From: Amycolatopsis iheyensis | Lineage (GTDB): Bacteria; Actinomycetota; Actinomycetes; Mycobacteriales; Pseudonocardiaceae | NCBI RefSeq assembly: GCF_024703995.1 | Contig: NZ_JAMXQV010000020.1 | Location: 62,001-126,000 of the forward strand | DNA length: 64,000 bases | Direction of reading: 5' to 3' | Shown: piece by piece, positions 62,495 to 64,000 of the stretch | Layout: every line of letters starts with the position of its first letter | How positions within the stretch are numbered: position 1 is the first letter of the stretch | Position numbers and translations under genes: made by a program | Notes under the pieces: generated by a model | Seen by the model: the letters and a program-made list of their open reading frames with translations, nothing else | What the model was told of the DNA's origin: nothing | Databases searched by the model: none

Positions 62495-63679
62495 CTAAGC
62501 TCGCTGGTAGGCGGTGACGACGGCGGCGCCACCGAGTCCGATGTTGTGCTGCAACGCGGCCCGCACGTCCGCGACCTGGCGCGCGTTCGCGGCACCGCGC
62601 AGCTGCCAGGTGAGCTCGGCGCACTGCGCGAGCCCGGTCGCGCCGAGCGGGTGCCCCTTCGAGATGAGCCCGCCCGACGGGTTCACGACCCATCGCCCGC
62701 CGTACGTCGTGTCGCCGGCGTCGACGAGGTGCCCGCCTTCGCCTTCGACACAGAGCCCGAGCGCCTCGTACGTCAGGAGTTCGTTGGCGGAGAAGCAGTC
62801 GTGCAGCTCGACGACCTGGAAGTCCGCGGGTCCGAGCCCGGACTCGTCATAAACGCGAAGGGCCGCCTGGCGGGTCATGTCGTAGCCGACGATGTTCTTC
62901 GCGCTGCCGTCGAAGGTGCTGCGGAAGTCGGTGGTCATCGCCTGGCCGACGATCTCGACGGCCCGCTCGGCGAGGCCGTTGGCGTCGACGAAGGCTTCAC
63001 CGGCGAGCAGAGCCGCGCCGGAGCCGTCCGACGTCGGCGAGCACTGCAGCTTGGTCAGCGGGTCGTAGATCATCCGCGACGCCAGGACGTCTTCGAGCGA
63101 GTAGACGTCCTGGAACTGCGCGTACGGGTTGTTCGCCGAGTGCCGGTGGTTCTTCTCGCCGATCTTCGCGAAGTGCTCGGCGGTGGTGCCGTACTGCTTC
63201 ATGTGCTCGCGCCCGGCGGCGCCGAACATCCACGGCGCGGGCGGGAACAGCACCTCCGAAATCTCGGCGAGTGCCTGCATGTGGTTGCCCATGGGCTGCT
63301 CGCGGTCGTCGAACGTCGACCCGAGCGAGCCCGGCTTCATCTTCTCGAAGCCCAGCGCCATGACGCAGTCCGCGCGCCCGCCGCGCACCGCCTCCGCCGC
63401 CAGGTACAGCGCGGTCGAGCCGGTCGAGCAGTTGTTGTTGACGTTGACCACCGGGATCCCGGTCATCCCGAGCTCGTAGACGGCCCGCTGCCCGGACGTC
63501 GACTCGCCGTAGACGTACCCGACGTACGCCTGCTGGACGGCGTCGTAGCCGAGGCCGGCGTCCCCGAGCGCGTTGGTCCCGGCTTCGCGGGCCATCTGCG
63601 GGTAGTCCCAGCCCTCACGCCGCCCGGGCTTCTCGAACTTCGTCATCCCGACGCCGACGACGTACACCTTGTTCGCCAT
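62495..63679 (-). CDS. thiolase-family lipid-transfer protein (Ltp/SCP2-thiolase-like)
   Basis: A 394-residue thiolase-fold enzyme of the SCPx/Ltp branch. Typical elements are VYVVGVGMTKFEKPG, the nucleophile-Cys region VNNNCSTGSTALYLAAEAVRGG, ELHDCFSANELLTYEALG, and GLISKGHPLGATGLAQCAEL. The Cys in NNNCSTG is the thiolase acyl acceptor. Relatives act on steroid side-chain or branched-chain 3-ketoacyl-CoA or aldol intermediates. The ATG at 63679 lies just downstream of an imperfect TetR-type operator. First gene of the five-gene operon. Confidence 0.92.
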   Translation of the reverse strand: MANKVYVVGVGMTKFEKPGRREGWDYPQMAREAGTNALGDAGLGYDAVQQAYVGYVYGESTSGQRAVYELGMTGIPVVNVNNNCSTGSTALYLAAEAVRGGRADCVMALGFEKMKPGSLGSTFDDREQPMGNHMQALAEISEVLFPPAPWMFGAAGREHMKQYGTTAEHFAKIGEKNHRHSANNPYAQFQDVYSLEDVLASRMIYDPLTKLQCSPTSDGSGAALLAGEAFVDANGLAERAVEIVGQAMTTDFRSTFDGSAKNIVGYDMTRQAALRVYDESGLGPADFQVVELHDCFSANELLTYEALGLCVEGEGGHLVDAGDTTYGGRWVVNPSGGLISKGHPLGATGLAQCAELTWQLRGAANARQVADVRAALQHNIGLGGAAVVTAYQRA

Positions 63680-63686
63680 GCAACAA

Positions 63687-63704
63687 ACATACAGACCGGC
63701 ATGT
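63687..63704. promoter_or_regulatory. TetR-type operator upstream of the beta-oxidation-like operon
   Basis: ACATACAGACCGGCATGT is an imperfect palindrome (12 of 18 positions symmetric) 8 bp upstream of the thiolase ATG, so it overlaps the expected promoter and ribosome-binding region. It resembles operators of the AACATACnnACCGGTATGT form used by TetR-family fatty-acid regulators in actinobacteria. No tetR gene is adjacent within the window. Confidence 0.5.
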
Positions 63705-63732
63705 ATTTATCAAGACCGAACCACAACCCCGC

Positions 63733-63794
63733 AGCTTTCACGTGAAAGCTCCACTTTGCGACGCAAAGCGGCACTTTCGTCATGAAAGTGCCGC
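63733..63794. repeat. three adjacent palindromes (tandem hairpins)
   Basis: AGCTTTCACGTGAAAGCT (63733-63750) is a perfect 18-bp palindrome; CTTTGCG-A-CGCAAAG (63754-63768) is a perfect odd palindrome; GCGGCACTTTC-GTCAT-GAAAGTGCCGC (63768-63794) has an 11-bp stem. The units share the CACTTT/CTTTC core. They lie 8 nt behind the stop of the right-edge gene on the minus strand, so the last may be its terminator; the clustering resembles a dispersed repeat element of the genus. Confidence 0.75.
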
Positions 63795-63802
63795 TTCGGG
63801 GG

Positions 63803-64000
63803 CTAGGCCAGGGGGGCGAGGGGGCCTGGGTAGCGGGCCGGGTCGAGGCAGCTGCCGAGGCCGTCGACGACCGAGCAGAAGCCCGGCGGCCGCACCGGCG
63901 TGTACCCGCTCGGCACGCCGTGGCCGGCGATCAGGTCGCGGTAGGCCGCCACGGCGTCGGTCGGCCGGCGGGTCAGCGTGGCGTCGGACCGGGCGTCCAC
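63803..64000 (-). CDS. C-terminal end of an unrecognised protein, partial
   Basis: The last 65 codons of a gene that enters from the right edge; the stop is TAG at 63803-63805. The visible part (TDAVAAYRDLIAGHGVPSGY, then PPGFCSVVDGLGSCLD) contains two Cys about 8 residues apart and Pro-rich turns, and ends PGPLAPLA. No family is recognised, and the protein start and length cannot be judged. It is followed by the tandem palindromes. Confidence 0.6.
   Translation of the reverse strand: MDARSDATLTRRPTDAVAAYRDLIAGHGVPSGYTPVRPPGFCSVVDGLGSCLDPARYPGPLAPLA

Overview
The window is GC-rich actinomycete DNA. It has GTG and ATGA/GTGA start-stop overlaps throughout, a two-domain geosmin synthase, snapalysin and streptogrisin-type secreted proteases, an MsiK-less sugar ABC operon and a second type IIA topoisomerase pair. 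It reads as chromosome of a soil Pseudonocardiaceae, most like Amycolatopsis; the genus is inference. No rRNA, tRNA, CRISPR array, transposase or prophage was recognised.

Left part (1-16 kb). A truncated divergent SDR, an SCO6745-family protein and a short-form aspartyl-tRNA synthetase lie on the minus strand behind a T-box leader with a GAC (Asp) specifier. A P450, a secreted lectin-like protein, a methyltransferase, a secreted S1 protease and geosmin synthase follow. Next come five overlapping genes (metallo-hydrolase, DedA, membrane phosphodiesterase, glutaredoxin, methyltransferase).

16-24 kb. A TetR regulator with twin operators faces a UvrA-like ABC protein and a siderophore-interacting flavoprotein. 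Then come a phosphotransferase-fold kinase, SnoaL and TetR genes, an HxlR/SDR divergent pair with inverted-repeat operators, snapalysin, and an unusual repeat array with 21-bp spacing.

24-45 kb is a glycan-utilisation region. A minus-strand operon (secreted GH27, two permeases, GH95, esterase, binding lipoprotein) lies beside a GntR regulator. A LacI regulator with a clear operator faces a YtfQRT/YjfF-like galactofuranose-type transporter and a secreted GH2 enzyme. A lone AAA ATPase and two long inverted repeats lie between them.

45-53 kb holds small redox and regulatory genes: carboxymuconolactone decarboxylase, NAD-binding protein, TetR, PGPGW membrane protein, serine hydrolase, an ArsR-SRPBCC-DHFR trio, an LLM/FMN-reductase pair, and a PLD-like protein of unknown role. 

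53-64 kb. ParE-like and ParC-like subunits are adjacent; ParC carries a 429-residue LAGLIDADG intein placed directly after the catalytic tyrosine. A tightly packed beta-oxidation-like operon (thiolase/lipid-transfer protein, SRPBCC, MaoC, SDR, acyl-CoA dehydrogenase) follows on the minus strand behind a TetR-type operator. Tandem palindromes and the C-terminus of an unrecognised gene end the window.
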